Part shown: positions 18,577-25,935 of the stretch, in pieces
How the letters are laid out: each line of letters starts with the position of its first letter
Numbering within the stretch: the stretch's first letter is position 1
Origin: Psychromonas sp030397575
Lineage (GTDB): Bacteria; Pseudomonadota; Gammaproteobacteria; Enterobacterales; Psychromonadaceae
DNA: 64,000 bases
Assembly (NCBI RefSeq): GCF_046250175.1
Contig: NZ_CP176468.1
Reading direction: 5' to 3' (one strand)
Program-made: the position numbers and the translations under genes
The notes under the pieces: model-generated
What the model was told of the DNA's origin: nothing
What the model saw: the letters and a program-made list of their open reading frames with translations, nothing else
Databases searched by the model: none

Positions 18577-19437
18577 TTAAAGCGCTTCATCATTAGTTTT
18601 TTCAAAACGAGAATCTTTAATACCCGCTTTTACCCTTTTTAAATTATCTCTAAACTTTGCACCACGGCGTAATGTGAAACCAGTAGTGAGTACATCAATG
18701 AGAACTAGTTGTGCGATACGTGAAGACATTGGCATATAAATATCTGTATCTTCAGGTACACCTAAAGAAAGTACTAAATTACTTTGTTCCGCTAGTGGAG
18801 AGTCTTCTGCTGTTAAGGCAATAACAAAGGCATCATTCTCTCGGGCTAATTGTGCTATTTCTACTAAAGGCTTGGTTCTGCCTGTGTGTGAAATCAATAC
18901 AATTACATCACCTTCACTACCATTAATACAGCTCATACGTTGCATTACGATGTCATCGAAACAAGAAACTGGAATATTAAAACGGAAAAATTTATTCAGC
19001 GCATCATGTGCAACGGACGAAGAAGCGCCTAATCCGAAGAAGGATATTTTATTTGCTTGTGTTAATACATCGACAGCGCGATTAATGAGATTAGTATCTA
19101 AACCATTCTTGGCTGCATTTAAACAGGCCATAGTAGATTCAAAAATTTTCGATGTGTAAGCTTCTGGGCCATCATCTTCATTTACATTTCGGTTCACATA
19201 AGGCGTGCCATTGGCTAAACTTTGTGCTAAATGTAGTTTAAAATCAGGAAAGCCTTTGGTATCTAAACGGCGACAAAAACGATTAACAGTCGGTTCGCTG
19301 ACCTCTGCTATTTTGGCAAGGTTGGCAATGCTTGAATGAATAGCTGTTTCTGGAGAAGCTAAAATAGCTTCAGCTACTTTTCGTTCTGATTTACTAAAAG
19401 TATCAAGATTTTTTTTAATTAACTCTAACGTATTCAT
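18577..19437 (-). CDS. hexR: RpiR-family transcriptional regulator HexR
   Basis: DNA-binding repressor/activator of central sugar metabolism that senses 2-keto-3-deoxy-6-phosphogluconate. N-terminal RpiR HTH (FSKSERKVAEAILASPETAIHSSIANLAK then VSEPTVNRFCRRLDTKGFPDFKLHLA), the diagnostic LANGTPYVNRNVNEDD linker, and a C-terminal SIS domain (FFGLGASSSVAHDA, LISHTGRTKPLVEIA). A TTG at 19455 is in frame, but ATG 19437 aligns with E. coli HexR (MNTLELIKKNLD against MNMLEKIQSQLE) and has GAGTG upstream. It sits between divergent glk and downstream pykA; two HexR-like sites lie in the hexR-glk gap. Confidence 0.95.
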   Translation of the reverse strand: MNTLELIKKNLDTFSKSERKVAEAILASPETAIHSSIANLAKIAEVSEPTVNRFCRRLDTKGFPDFKLHLAQSLANGTPYVNRNVNEDDGPEAYTSKIFESTMACLNAAKNGLDTNLINRAVDVLTQANKISFFGLGASSSVAHDALNKFFRFNIPVSCFDDIVMQRMSCINGSEGDVIVLISHTGRTKPLVEIAQLARENDAFVIALTAEDSPLAEQSNLVLSLGVPEDTDIYMPMSSRIAQLVLIDVLTTGFTLRRGAKFRDNLKRVKAGIKDSRFEKTNDEAL

Positions 19438-19494
19438 TATATTTTCACTCAGCAATAAGTTGGTGTCTAGTAATGGAAAATTTGCAACTAAAAA

Positions 19495-19509
19495 TGAAAT
19501 AAAACTACA
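19495..19509. promoter_or_regulatory. HexR-like site 1 (hexR-glk region)
   Basis: TGAAATAAAACTACA compared with the HexR pattern TGTAATWWWATTACA differs at two positions. It is 58 bases upstream of the hexR ATG, a good place for autoregulation. Confidence 0.5.
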
Positions 19510-19558
19510 TAAACGACCAGTAATATTTGTAAATCATTATAGAATAGCTAAATTTTTA

Positions 19559-19573
19559 TGTCATTTTATTACA
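19559..19573. promoter_or_regulatory. HexR-like site 2 (hexR-glk region)
   Basis: TGTCATTTTATTACA differs from TGTAATWWWATTACA at one position. It is about 105 bases upstream of the glk start and 122 upstream of hexR, so it could control either or both divergent genes. Confidence 0.62.
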
Positions 19574-19678
19574 TTCGAATAATGTTTCAGATCAAAAAAT
19601 TAAAATTTAAATTAAAAAATTGAGAGGCAGATCCGCCTCTTATCTCATAAAACGATGAAAAAAGGCGGGAGTTGTACC

Positions 19679-20629
19679 ATGTTATCAGTAGTTGTAGATG
19701 TTGGCGGCACCAATATACGTTTAGCAGTGTTAGATGTCGTAACTGGAGAAATAAGCAAAGTTCGTGAATACCCTTGTGCGCAATTTATTACCTTAGATGC
19801 CGCTTTAGCGCAATATTTTGTTACCTTGCCAGACCCTGTGAGCCATTTATGTATTGGTATTGCCTGCCAAGTTGAGCATGATCTAGTTCAAATGACCAAC
19901 TTAAATTGGAAGTTCTCTAAGCAAGCCCTACAACATAAACTATCCCTTAAAACGTTACACGTGATCAATGATTATACGGCTATCTCATTAGCGGTTCCAT
20001 TTGTGGAAGATAATCAGAAAATTCAAATCGGTACGGGCACAGAAGTTAAAGAAGGTGTGAAAGCTGTGTTTGGTCCTGGCACGGGCTTAGGCGTATCACA
20101 TTTAATAAAACATGCAGGAAAATGGATAAGCTTAGATGGGGAAGGTGGGCATACTAGTTTTGCACCAAACACATCGCAACAAGCTGATGTGCTATTACTA
20201 TTACAAGGTCAATTCGGACATGTTTCTAATGAACGATTAATGTCAGGGCAGGGGCTCGTCAATATTTACCATGCTTTATGTCGCTTAGCAGGAAAACAGC
20301 CTGAGTACTTTGAAGCTGCACAAATATCAGAAGCTGCATTGAATAGTGAATGTGAACTCGCAACACAAACTTTAAACCTGTTTTGCGAAGCATTAGGTAG
20401 TTTTGCTGGCAACTTAGCCTTGAGCTTAGATTGCAAAGGTGGAGTTTATATTGCTGGTGGTATTATTCCGCGCTTCGTCGATTTTTTCAAAAATAGTGAA
20501 TTTAGACCTTACTTCGAAGCAAAAGGGCGATTGAGCCATTATTTAAAAGGCATTCCAACGTACTTGATCACGCATCCTAACCCAGGGTTATTAGGTGCAT
20601 CCGTGTATTTACAACAAGAATTAGCATAA
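19679..20629 (+). CDS. glk: Glucokinase
   Basis: Phosphorylates glucose to glucose 6-phosphate with ATP. 316 aa, E. coli-type ROK-distant glucokinase family: DVGGTNIRLAVLD phosphate-binding loop at the N-terminus, HVINDYTAISLAVPF with the catalytic Asp, GPGTGLGVSHLI, the glucose-binding LDGEGGHTSFAP, and GGVYIAGGIIPRFVDFFKNSEFRP regions near the end. A longer frame begins at 19655, but ATG 19679 starts just before the beta-strand as in E. coli and has GGGAG seven bases upstream. A hairpin AGAGGC/GCCTCT (19623-19640) lies in its leader. Divergent from hexR. Confidence 0.94.
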   Translation: MLSVVVDVGGTNIRLAVLDVVTGEISKVREYPCAQFITLDAALAQYFVTLPDPVSHLCIGIACQVEHDLVQMTNLNWKFSKQALQHKLSLKTLHVINDYTAISLAVPFVEDNQKIQIGTGTEVKEGVKAVFGPGTGLGVSHLIKHAGKWISLDGEGGHTSFAPNTSQQADVLLLLQGQFGHVSNERLMSGQGLVNIYHALCRLAGKQPEYFEAAQISEAALNSECELATQTLNLFCEALGSFAGNLALSLDCKGGVYIAGGIIPRFVDFFKNSEFRPYFEAKGRLSHYLKGIPTYLITHPNPGLLGASVYLQQELA

Positions 20630-20738
20630 ATCCCTGAATTATTGGTGTTAATGGTTGATTTACCGCAACGAGTTAACTATCATGCGCATCGCTTTATTAT
20701 TAAAACTATCACTTTAGTCTAATAAACGAGCAATTTAC

Positions 20739-20826
20739 GGAGAATTGGCCGAGTGGCTGAAGGCGCACGCCTGGAAAGTGTGTAAGGGGCAACCCTTCGA
20801 GAGTTCGAATCTCTTGTTCTCCGCCA
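20739..20826 (+). tRNA. tRNA-Ser (anticodon GGA)
   Basis: 88 bases including encoded CCA. Acceptor stem GGAGAAT pairs with GTTCTCC, discriminator G then CCA. D-loop region GGCCGAGTGGCTGAAGGC, anticodon loop CTGGAAA giving GGA, a long class II variable arm (GGGGCAACCC), and T-loop GTTCGAAT. The layout and length match E. coli tRNA-Ser(GGA). Confidence 0.97.
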
Positions 20827-20850
20827 CATTAAGTACCGAATAGGTACGAG

Positions 20851-20888
20851 AAAACCCGCAACACCTTATTAAGGTTTGCGGGTTTTTT
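20851..20888 (+). terminator. Terminator after tRNA-Ser
   Basis: Stem AAACCCGCAA/TTGCGGGTTT with an inner CCTTA/TAAGG pairing, followed by seven T. It starts 25 bases after the tRNA end. Confidence 0.9.
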
Positions 20889-21026
20889 TATGCCTAATTT
20901 TTCGTACACATGTTTTCAGCAACAGCCATTAAAAATGGGCATACCATAAAATACAGCTATAAATAAAATGTATGTTTATTTATACAGTTCAGTGTGTTTG
21001 CCATCTTTCCGCGGGAAAGGTGACAT

Positions 21027-21051
21027 TTTGTTATCTAATGAGATGTTATAT
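21027..21051 (+). repeat. Possible decayed attC right end (left edge of cassette cluster)
   Basis: TTTTGTTATCTAATGAGATG followed by TTATA resembles the right end of attC1 (TTTTATTGCCTATTAATGAG then GCGTTATA). No convincing left partner (R''/L'') was found upstream, so this may be a remnant or coincidence. Confidence 0.35.
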
Positions 21052-21076
21052 TTTTAATCACGATAGGAGCATTCAA

Positions 21077-21553
21077 ATGGACTGGGTGAACGTAGCCGAT
21101 ACAGCTGTTAAAATTGGCTTAGGTGCTCTAATCTCTGCTATTTCAGGCTTTTGCGTTCTAAAAAAAACACAAGAACATGAGTTCGAAAAAGAACAATGGA
21201 CTAACTTCTTAAAGCGACAAGAAGTTCAAAAAGCAAAATATGTTGAATTTACATCAAGTTCACATAAGTTAACTTATGATCATGTTAATTTTTGTAGTGG
21301 TTTTGAAACAGATGACTATAAGACGTTTTTAATGCTTTATAACGAAGTAGCAATTATCTCCCCTAAAAATGTACAAGCCGCAGCTCATCAATTATTTGAT
21401 TGCACAAATCAATATATTGGCTTCAATAAAAATTCAAACTCGGAACAGCGCGACGAGCTTATTTTAACATTGAGAAATAATGCAAATAAGGCTTTGATAG
21501 CTTTTCAATGTTCAGCAAATGTTGAAGTCACTAGTGAGTATAAAAAAATATAA
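21077..21553 (+). CDS. Cassette gene 1: hypothetical membrane-anchored protein
   Basis: Not recognised. 158 aa with one N-terminal hydrophobic segment (VKIGLGALISAISGFCVL, residues 11-28) followed by KKTQEHEFEKEQWTNFLKRQ, a charged helical region, so it is probably anchored in the inner membrane with the rest in the cytosol. The longer in-frame extension to 20972 has no support: ATG 21077 is preceded by TAGGAGC at the right distance. Its stop codon lies inside the R'' arm of attC1, typical of a compact cassette. Confidence 0.75.
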   Translation: MDWVNVADTAVKIGLGALISAISGFCVLKKTQEHEFEKEQWTNFLKRQEVQKAKYVEFTSSSHKLTYDHVNFCSGFETDDYKTFLMLYNEVAIISPKNVQAAAHQLFDCTNQYIGFNKNSNSEQRDELILTLRNNANKALIAFQCSANVEVTSEYKKI

Positions 21554-21648
21554 CAAGTCATTAAAGCAGGACAAAAAACAGTTGGTTTTTGCTCGTGCCT
21601 CGCTTATTTTAACCAACTATTTTATTGCCTATTAATGAGGCGTTATAA
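21549..21648 (+). repeat. attC site 1
   Basis: About 100 bases. Outer arms TATAAC (21549-21554) and GTTATA (21642-21647) are complementary; inner arms TCATTAA (21558-21564) and TTAATGA (21632-21638) are perfectly complementary; a further stem AGTTGGTT/AACCAACT lies inside. Nested imperfect pairing ending in a GTT core is the structure recombined by IntI. Confidence 0.85.
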
Positions 21649-21667
21649 CTCAAAGTTGAGGTTTTGT

Positions 21668-21955
21668 ATGAGATTGAATAAAAGATTAATATTGACAAGT
21701 TTTTGTATGTGTTTTTTATCATTGCCTGTTTTGGCTGATATGTTTACACCAAGCCATTCATGTTCAAAACCTTACAAACCATATGAATTTACTTCTCAGT
21801 ATGAAGTTGATAGCTTTAATGATGACGTTGAGCGCTATAAAGAATGCATTCAAGATTTTATTGAAGAGCAAAATGATGCAGCAACGAAGCATCAACAAGC
21901 TGCAGAAGATGCTATTGATGAATGGAATCACTTCGTAAATTATGAGTTGGATTAG
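21668..21955 (+). CDS. Cassette gene 2: small secreted hypothetical protein
   Basis: 95 aa with a clear Sec signal peptide: MRLNKR, a hydrophobic core LILTSFCMCFLSLPV and cleavage after VLA (residue 23). The mature part (about 72 aa) starts DMFTPSHSCSKPYKPYEF and then is acidic and helical (YEVDSFNDDVERYKECIQDFI, EEQNDAATKHQQAAEDAIDE) with two Cys that could form a disulfide. Function unknown. A longer frame to 21635 exists, but GAGG six bases before ATG 21668 and the signal peptide decide the start. Confidence 0.75.
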   Translation: MRLNKRLILTSFCMCFLSLPVLADMFTPSHSCSKPYKPYEFTSQYEVDSFNDDVERYKECIQDFIEEQNDAATKHQQAAEDAIDEWNHFVNYELD

Positions 21956-21956
21956 G

Positions 21957-22067
21957 TTATAACAAGGCAATTAAATCGGACGCATTACGGCTGTCGCGAT
22001 TTATGCTAAAAACAAAAAGCCAGCAAAAACAGCGCCAACTTACACACCATTTATTGCGGCGTTAAGT
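21957..22067 (+). repeat. attC site 2
   Basis: About 110 bases, beginning one base after the cassette 2 stop. R'' TTATAAC (21957-21963) and R' GTTAAGT (22061-22067) share the AAC/GTT core; L'' GCAATTAA and L' TTTATTGC pair at seven of eight positions. The R' tail mismatch is expected because those bases belong to the next cassette after recombination. Confidence 0.78.
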
Positions 22068-22082
22068 GCCAATGGAGGCTCT

Positions 22083-22544
22083 ATGAAATCCCGAAAAGTT
22101 CTTGATGACGCTTGGATATCACTAAGTTTAATGGAAAAAGCTTCAAATTATGAAGAGTTGCGAGTGCATTGGGTTTCTACTATTTGTCTACTTCGAATGA
22201 TTGGTCATGTACTCCATAAAGTTGATTCTAAATTATCAATAACTCATAAGGCTGTAATTGATAAATGGTGGAGTGAAATCAATCAAAACAAGCCAGAACC
22301 AACCATTTTTTGGACGTTTATTAATGAATCTAGAAATCTTGTTTTAAAAGAATATGAACTTAATTTCATAACTTATAAATGTGAATGGATAGATACCGAT
22401 TCTGAAGGGAAGATCGATGTTGTAGATGATAATATTCACATTACTCCAGACGGTCATGAACTTTTTGAACAGTTGTCAGATGCATTACTTTGGTGGCAAG
22501 CTGAATTATCTAGTATTAATCGTCTTGCTCAAAAAGGCACTTAA
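22083..22544 (+). CDS. Cassette gene 3: hypothetical protein
   Basis: Not assigned to a functional family. 153 aa, cytosolic, rich in Trp (WISLSLMEKA, RVHWVSTICLLRMIGHVLHKVD, IDKWWSEI, IFWTFINESRNLVLKEYELNF, ALLWWQAEL). The segment CLLRMIGHVLHKVD and the FINESRNLVLKEYE segment resemble unannotated proteins I recall from other bacteria, without known role. Start ATG 22083 has GGAGG four bases upstream. Cassette boundaries are attC2 and attC3; the stop overlaps the R'' arm of attC3. Confidence 0.75.
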   Translation: MKSRKVLDDAWISLSLMEKASNYEELRVHWVSTICLLRMIGHVLHKVDSKLSITHKAVIDKWWSEINQNKPEPTIFWTFINESRNLVLKEYELNFITYKCEWIDTDSEGKIDVVDDNIHITPDGHELFEQLSDALLWWQAELSSINRLAQKGT

Positions 22545-22639
22545 CATGAGCTTTAAACAGAACTAAAACAGTTGGCTACTTTCCGCTTCGCTACACATTT
22601 CAGCCAATAATTTTAGTCCGCTTAATGTGGGCGTTAGTT
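22539..22639 (+). repeat. attC site 3
   Basis: About 100 bases. R'' ACTTAAC (22539-22545) and R' GTTAGTT (22633-22639); ACTAAAA pairs with TTTTAGT and TTGGCT with AGCCAA in the central stem. The right end, GTCCGCTTAATGTGGGCG then TTAG, is very close to classical attC right ends. Confidence 0.86.
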
Positions 22640-22654
22640 TCAAAAGAGGGAATT

Positions 22655-23155
22655 GTGAGCGAGTACAATTATAAAAACTGCCAGTCATTATTTGGCTATT
22701 CAGCTAATGTACATATTCGCTGTAAAGGCGTGTGTCAGTTATGTGGTTGTGGTGATGGAGTCTTAGATTTTGACTTGTGGCGGCAAATGACGGTTGAGCA
22801 CTTAATCGGTAAATCACAAGGCGGTTACTTAAAGCAGATAAAGTCTGAAATAAACGATAAATTCCCGAACTTAACTAACGAAGAAAGTGAGTTATTTGCG
22901 AAAGAAATTGATGCAATAAATACAGTTACGGCCTGCCAGTTTTGTAATTCAACGACAAGTAGAGATGTCAGTAATGTTAGTATGAGCGATTTGATGGTAA
23001 GCAGTAATAGTCAGTCAGAAATTTTGAATTCTATTGAACTAGTTTGCCGAGAAATACTAGAGAAAAAACGCAGAAAAGTTGAGTGGAAGTTAACCTCTGT
23101 ACGAAAAGCATTTGAAGAGCTAGTTGTACCCAAAATTAGCATAGAAAAGGAGTGA
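22655..23155 (+). CDS. Cassette gene 4: HNH-type nuclease-like protein
   Basis: 166 aa. Shows an HNH/zinc arrangement: C-Q-L-C (residues 27-30), V-E-H-L-I-G-K-S-Q-G-G (His49 as the likely general base), then A-C-Q-F-C-N (Cys94, Cys97, Asn98). These four Cys would bind the structural zinc of an HNH endonuclease. Whether it acts in restriction, repair or host defence cannot be told. An ATG at 22625 in frame lies inside attC3, so the GTG at 22655, four bases after AGAGGG, is preferred. No attC follows the gene, so this is either the array end or a cassette whose site was lost. Confidence 0.75.
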   Translation: MSEYNYKNCQSLFGYSANVHIRCKGVCQLCGCGDGVLDFDLWRQMTVEHLIGKSQGGYLKQIKSEINDKFPNLTNEESELFAKEIDAINTVTACQFCNSTTSRDVSNVSMSDLMVSSNSQSEILNSIELVCREILEKKRRKVEWKLTSVRKAFEELVVPKISIEKE

Positions 23156-23274
23156 CCATATATGTCCTGTTAACTGTTGTCTGGATGTTTGTAAACATGT
23201 ATTTCTGCAGAGAAACGACAGCACCAAAGAGAACTTTTATGTTACTCCAAAAAAGGATAAATAGGCTTTAGTTA

Positions 23275-24690
23275 TTAGTTAATATCCTCTAAATTAATCA
23301 ACGCAGGGCTCTTTTGTAACTGAGAAATACATATCTTGTAAAAGTCTATATCCAGTTTGGCTGCCACATTAAAATTAAAGTCTGCTAATTCACTTTCATC
23401 ATTCACTTTCCCTAAATATAACCAATGCGAAATAATATGAATGCAGCTTATATCGCTAGTTTCATTGTACTCTTTAATGCCAATCGCGCCTGAATAGGGC
23501 CAACCTTTAATTTTTATCGGTGAAAATGCTTGTTGCATTCGCATTTGGTAACTGATGCTCGACTCTTGGCCGCAGCAAATACCTTTACATTTTTTAAGTT
23601 GATAGGAAAAACAAGGGCCTTTTCCTTTATCTAAACCTAATTGTATTCCACATAGTTGATTTTCATCTTTTAATTTACGTAGGGCTTCAAGTGCGGTTCG
23701 GCGGTTTTTATAAAGTCCGTAGGTATTGCGTAGTGATGCTTTTTTCGATTGTGTATTTAAAGTATTAATATCAATCACACTTGGTTGAGCAACATTTTCA
23801 CTGGCACTGTTTTCCCAATAGATTGTAAATAGGGATTTTTGTTTTCGAAGTTGTCTATTAAACAAAGGAGCACGCGACTTAACTAATTCAGATTCTAAAA
23901 CCAACGCACTAAATTCACCAGCGGTGGTTACCCATTCAATGTCATATACCTGTTGGGCCATGCGCATTTCACGGTCATGACTATGATCGCTAGAGAAATG
24001 TGAAATAACTCGCGCTCTAATTTGCACACTTTTGCCGACATATAATAAGTTACCTGTTTCACCATAAAATAAATAAACGCCTGGTTCATTGGGCATAGCT
24101 GAAAAAATATCTGGGTTTATATGAGGAGGAACGCTAGAAAGCCTTTGTTGAGATTGCATTGCCTCTAGTACAGCCTGTTCATTAAAGTCACTTCTCATAC
24201 GGGCCACTATTTGTGGCAGAATAGCTGCATCATCCATTGCTCTATGCCGACTTTCACAAATTAAATCAAGACGTTTAATAATACTGTCTAGGTTGTGTCT
24301 TTTAACATTGGGGTACATTTCTCGAGAGAGTTTGACTGTGCACACCACTGGATACTTAAATTCTCTATGATTTTGCTTAAAGGCGTTTCGCAGAAAGCCC
24401 ACATCAAATCGCGCATTGTGTGCAACCAGCACATGACCAGCAAGTTTCTCAATAATGACAGGTAAAACTTCGTCAATAGTAGGGGCATCAGCAACCATTT
24501 CTGGCGTTATTCCAGTTAATTTCTGAATCATTAAGGGAATGTGAGTATTTGGGCAGATTAGCGATTGCCATGTGCTGACGATTACTCCATTAAGAGTCTG
24601 GACGATAGCAATTTCAGTTATTTGATCACGTGTTGGTTTAGTCCCCGTTGTTTCAAGATCAATATAGGCGAGTCGGCTAAAATCAACCAT
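23275..24690 (-). CDS. DnaQ-like 3'-5' exonuclease fused to UvrC-type GIY-YIG nuclease
   Basis: Two nuclease modules in one 471-aa protein. Residues 1-175: DEDDh exonuclease with AYIDLETTGT (Asp11, Glu13), VAHNARFDVGFLRNAF and HRAMDDA. Residues 205-290: GIY-YIG domain, PGVYLFYGETGNLLYVGKSVQIRARVISHF, like UvrC/Cho. A later Cys cluster GPCFSYQLKKCKGICCGQES matches the UvrC/Cho region following that domain. Such fusions exist in several bacteria and are thought to act in DNA repair with UvrAB, the GIY-YIG half making the 3' incision. It converges with the cassette cluster. Confidence 0.9.
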   Translation of the reverse strand: MVDFSRLAYIDLETTGTKPTRDQITEIAIVQTLNGVIVSTWQSLICPNTHIPLMIQKLTGITPEMVADAPTIDEVLPVIIEKLAGHVLVAHNARFDVGFLRNAFKQNHREFKYPVVCTVKLSREMYPNVKRHNLDSIIKRLDLICESRHRAMDDAAILPQIVARMRSDFNEQAVLEAMQSQQRLSSVPPHINPDIFSAMPNEPGVYLFYGETGNLLYVGKSVQIRARVISHFSSDHSHDREMRMAQQVYDIEWVTTAGEFSALVLESELVKSRAPLFNRQLRKQKSLFTIYWENSASENVAQPSVIDINTLNTQSKKASLRNTYGLYKNRRTALEALRKLKDENQLCGIQLGLDKGKGPCFSYQLKKCKGICCGQESSISYQMRMQQAFSPIKIKGWPYSGAIGIKEYNETSDISCIHIISHWLYLGKVNDESELADFNFNVAAKLDIDFYKICISQLQKSPALINLEDIN

Positions 24691-25187
24691 AGTTATGTGT
24701 TATCCATTTTATATTAGTAAAAGTTATGATGTCTTTGTGTATCCGATATGCTGGTTATTTATAATTATCAACGTTATACAATCTTTGTGGGTATTATTTC
24801 TTATGTAGCCTGAGTCAAATGACATCAGATATCGTTTTAGGTGTATTTAACTAAATGATAAATATACTACATTTATACATGCTAGCTTCTTCATTAGATT
24901 ATCAATAGAAGTAATGCCCCCTTGATTTCAAGTTAATCTAAGGTAGTGGCGAGTACCTGAAATGGAGGCCATTATGCCTAGCTTTAATGGAGTACGAACG
25001 ACTAAATACTAACGATCATTACAAATTTAGACTTTGTTAATTTTTGTTGTAAGAAATTGTACTGGCACTTAAATCATTTAGAAATAACTCAATGTTCGAT
25101 TGTGATTGCATCTCCTTAGAAAAGTTGCTGTACTGTTTTACAAATCATTATCTAATTAGTTAGTACGGATTCAGGGAAATAACGATT
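24691..25187. other. Intergenic region upstream of DUF1285 gene
   Basis: Nearly 500 AT-rich bases without a standard gene. The only notable element is a 12-codon reading frame with a strong ribosome site at 24974-25012. The promoter of the DUF1285 gene probably lies in the last 150 bases, but no clear hexamers were chosen. Confidence 0.45.
24974..25012 (+). CDS. Possible 12-residue leader peptide
   Basis: ATG five bases after GGAGG, reading MPSFNGVRTTKY then stop. The ribosome site is better than that of many real genes in the window. It ends 175 bases before the DUF1285 gene. No terminator-antiterminator structure was recognised, so regulation is unproven. Confidence 0.3.
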   Translation: MPSFNGVRTTKY

Positions 25188-25721
25188 ATGTTAAAAGGTT
25201 TAGAAAGTACAAAATATAACGCATTACCACCTGTTCACGAGTGGACGCCTGCTTTTTGTGGTGATATGGATTTTGTCATTAAGTCAAATGGTGATTGGGT
25301 TCATGAAGGTCAGAAAATCAGTCGTACTGCCATGGTTAAAATGTTCAGCCGTATCCTATGGTTAGAAGATGAGCAATACTATTTAGTCACGCCTGTTGAG
25401 AAAGTGCGAATACAAGTGGAAGATGCGCCATTTATGATTATAAGCTGGCAATGGATTGATACCGCTCAAGGTCGCGCTGTTGAGTTTCGGACGCTTACCG
25501 ATGACAATATTATATTGGGTATTGACTGTGACATTTGGCTGGCTCCCTATCAAGGTAATGAACGCCCTTATGTCTCTATGCGCTATGGTATGAAGGCCTT
25601 AATTTCCCGCCACGTTTATTATGATATGGCCAATGAGTTAGAAACGTTAACCACATCAGAAGGAACTGGGGTTGGCATCTGGAGTGCTGGGAAGACTTAC
25701 TTGTTAATGAACGAGGAGTGA
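25188..25721 (+). CDS. DUF1285 family protein
   Basis: Cytosolic protein, 177 aa, of a family with known fold but no established function. Typical text: ALPPVHEWTPAFCGDMDFVIKSNGDWVHEGQKI, AMVKMFSRILWLEDEQYYLVTPVEKVRIQVEDAPF, and a C-terminal YVSMRYGMKALISRHVYYDM. ATG 25188 is preceded by AGGGAAA. Alone between an intergenic gap and the convergent gpmI. Confidence 0.87.
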   Translation: MLKGLESTKYNALPPVHEWTPAFCGDMDFVIKSNGDWVHEGQKISRTAMVKMFSRILWLEDEQYYLVTPVEKVRIQVEDAPFMIISWQWIDTAQGRAVEFRTLTDDNIILGIDCDIWLAPYQGNERPYVSMRYGMKALISRHVYYDMANELETLTTSEGTGVGIWSAGKTYLLMNEE

Positions 25722-25885
25722 TAGTTACTTATTCTTAGTAGAATGGAGATAATCCCCAAAAATTAGATTGAGCTTTTGGTTTAGTCGCTTTCTAAAGAAT
25801 CTTAATTAAGGGCATTCAATAATTTACATTATGACTTTAATTTTCTGCAACGTAATTCTATCTTGATATCAAATATTATCTTTAG

Positions 25886-25915
25886 GTTAAAAGCAGGGCA
25901 GTTGTCTACCCTGCT
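25886..25915 (-). terminator. Terminator after gpmI
   Basis: On the minus strand AGCAGGG, 10-base loop, CCCTGCT, then TTTAA. It begins about 20 bases after the gpmI stop. Confidence 0.8.
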
Positions 25916-25935
25916 AGTTAGTATTTATTAGGATG

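Larger units (their letters stand above)
21045..23155 (+). mobile_element. Integrase-less cluster of integron gene cassettes (CALIN)
   Basis: Four short genes on the same strand are separated by three attC-like sites (21549-21648, 21957-22067, 22539-22639) placed right at the stop of one gene and the start of the next. This one-gene-one-site layout is that of integron cassettes. No integrase gene (intI) is present in the 64-kb window and flanking genes are ordinary chromosomal ones. The cluster lies 220 bases after tRNA-Ser and ends before a convergent chromosomal gene; no attC was found after the fourth gene. Confidence 0.85.

Noticed and set aside
20972..21076. N-terminal extension of cassette gene 1
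   Set aside because: It crosses the possible attC relic, has no ribosome site and no hydrophobic or domain pattern; ATG 21077 has TAGGAGC at the right distance.
20739..23270. Genomic island integrated by a tRNA-Ser integrase
   Set aside because: No integrase gene and no direct repeat of the tRNA 3' end was found downstream; attC-mediated cassette insertion explains the content better.
23156..23274. Fourth attC site after the HNH cassette
   Set aside because: There is a short ATGTTT/AAACAT hairpin and weak CTGTTGTC/CGACAG similarity, but no paired R/L arms with AAC/GTT cores.
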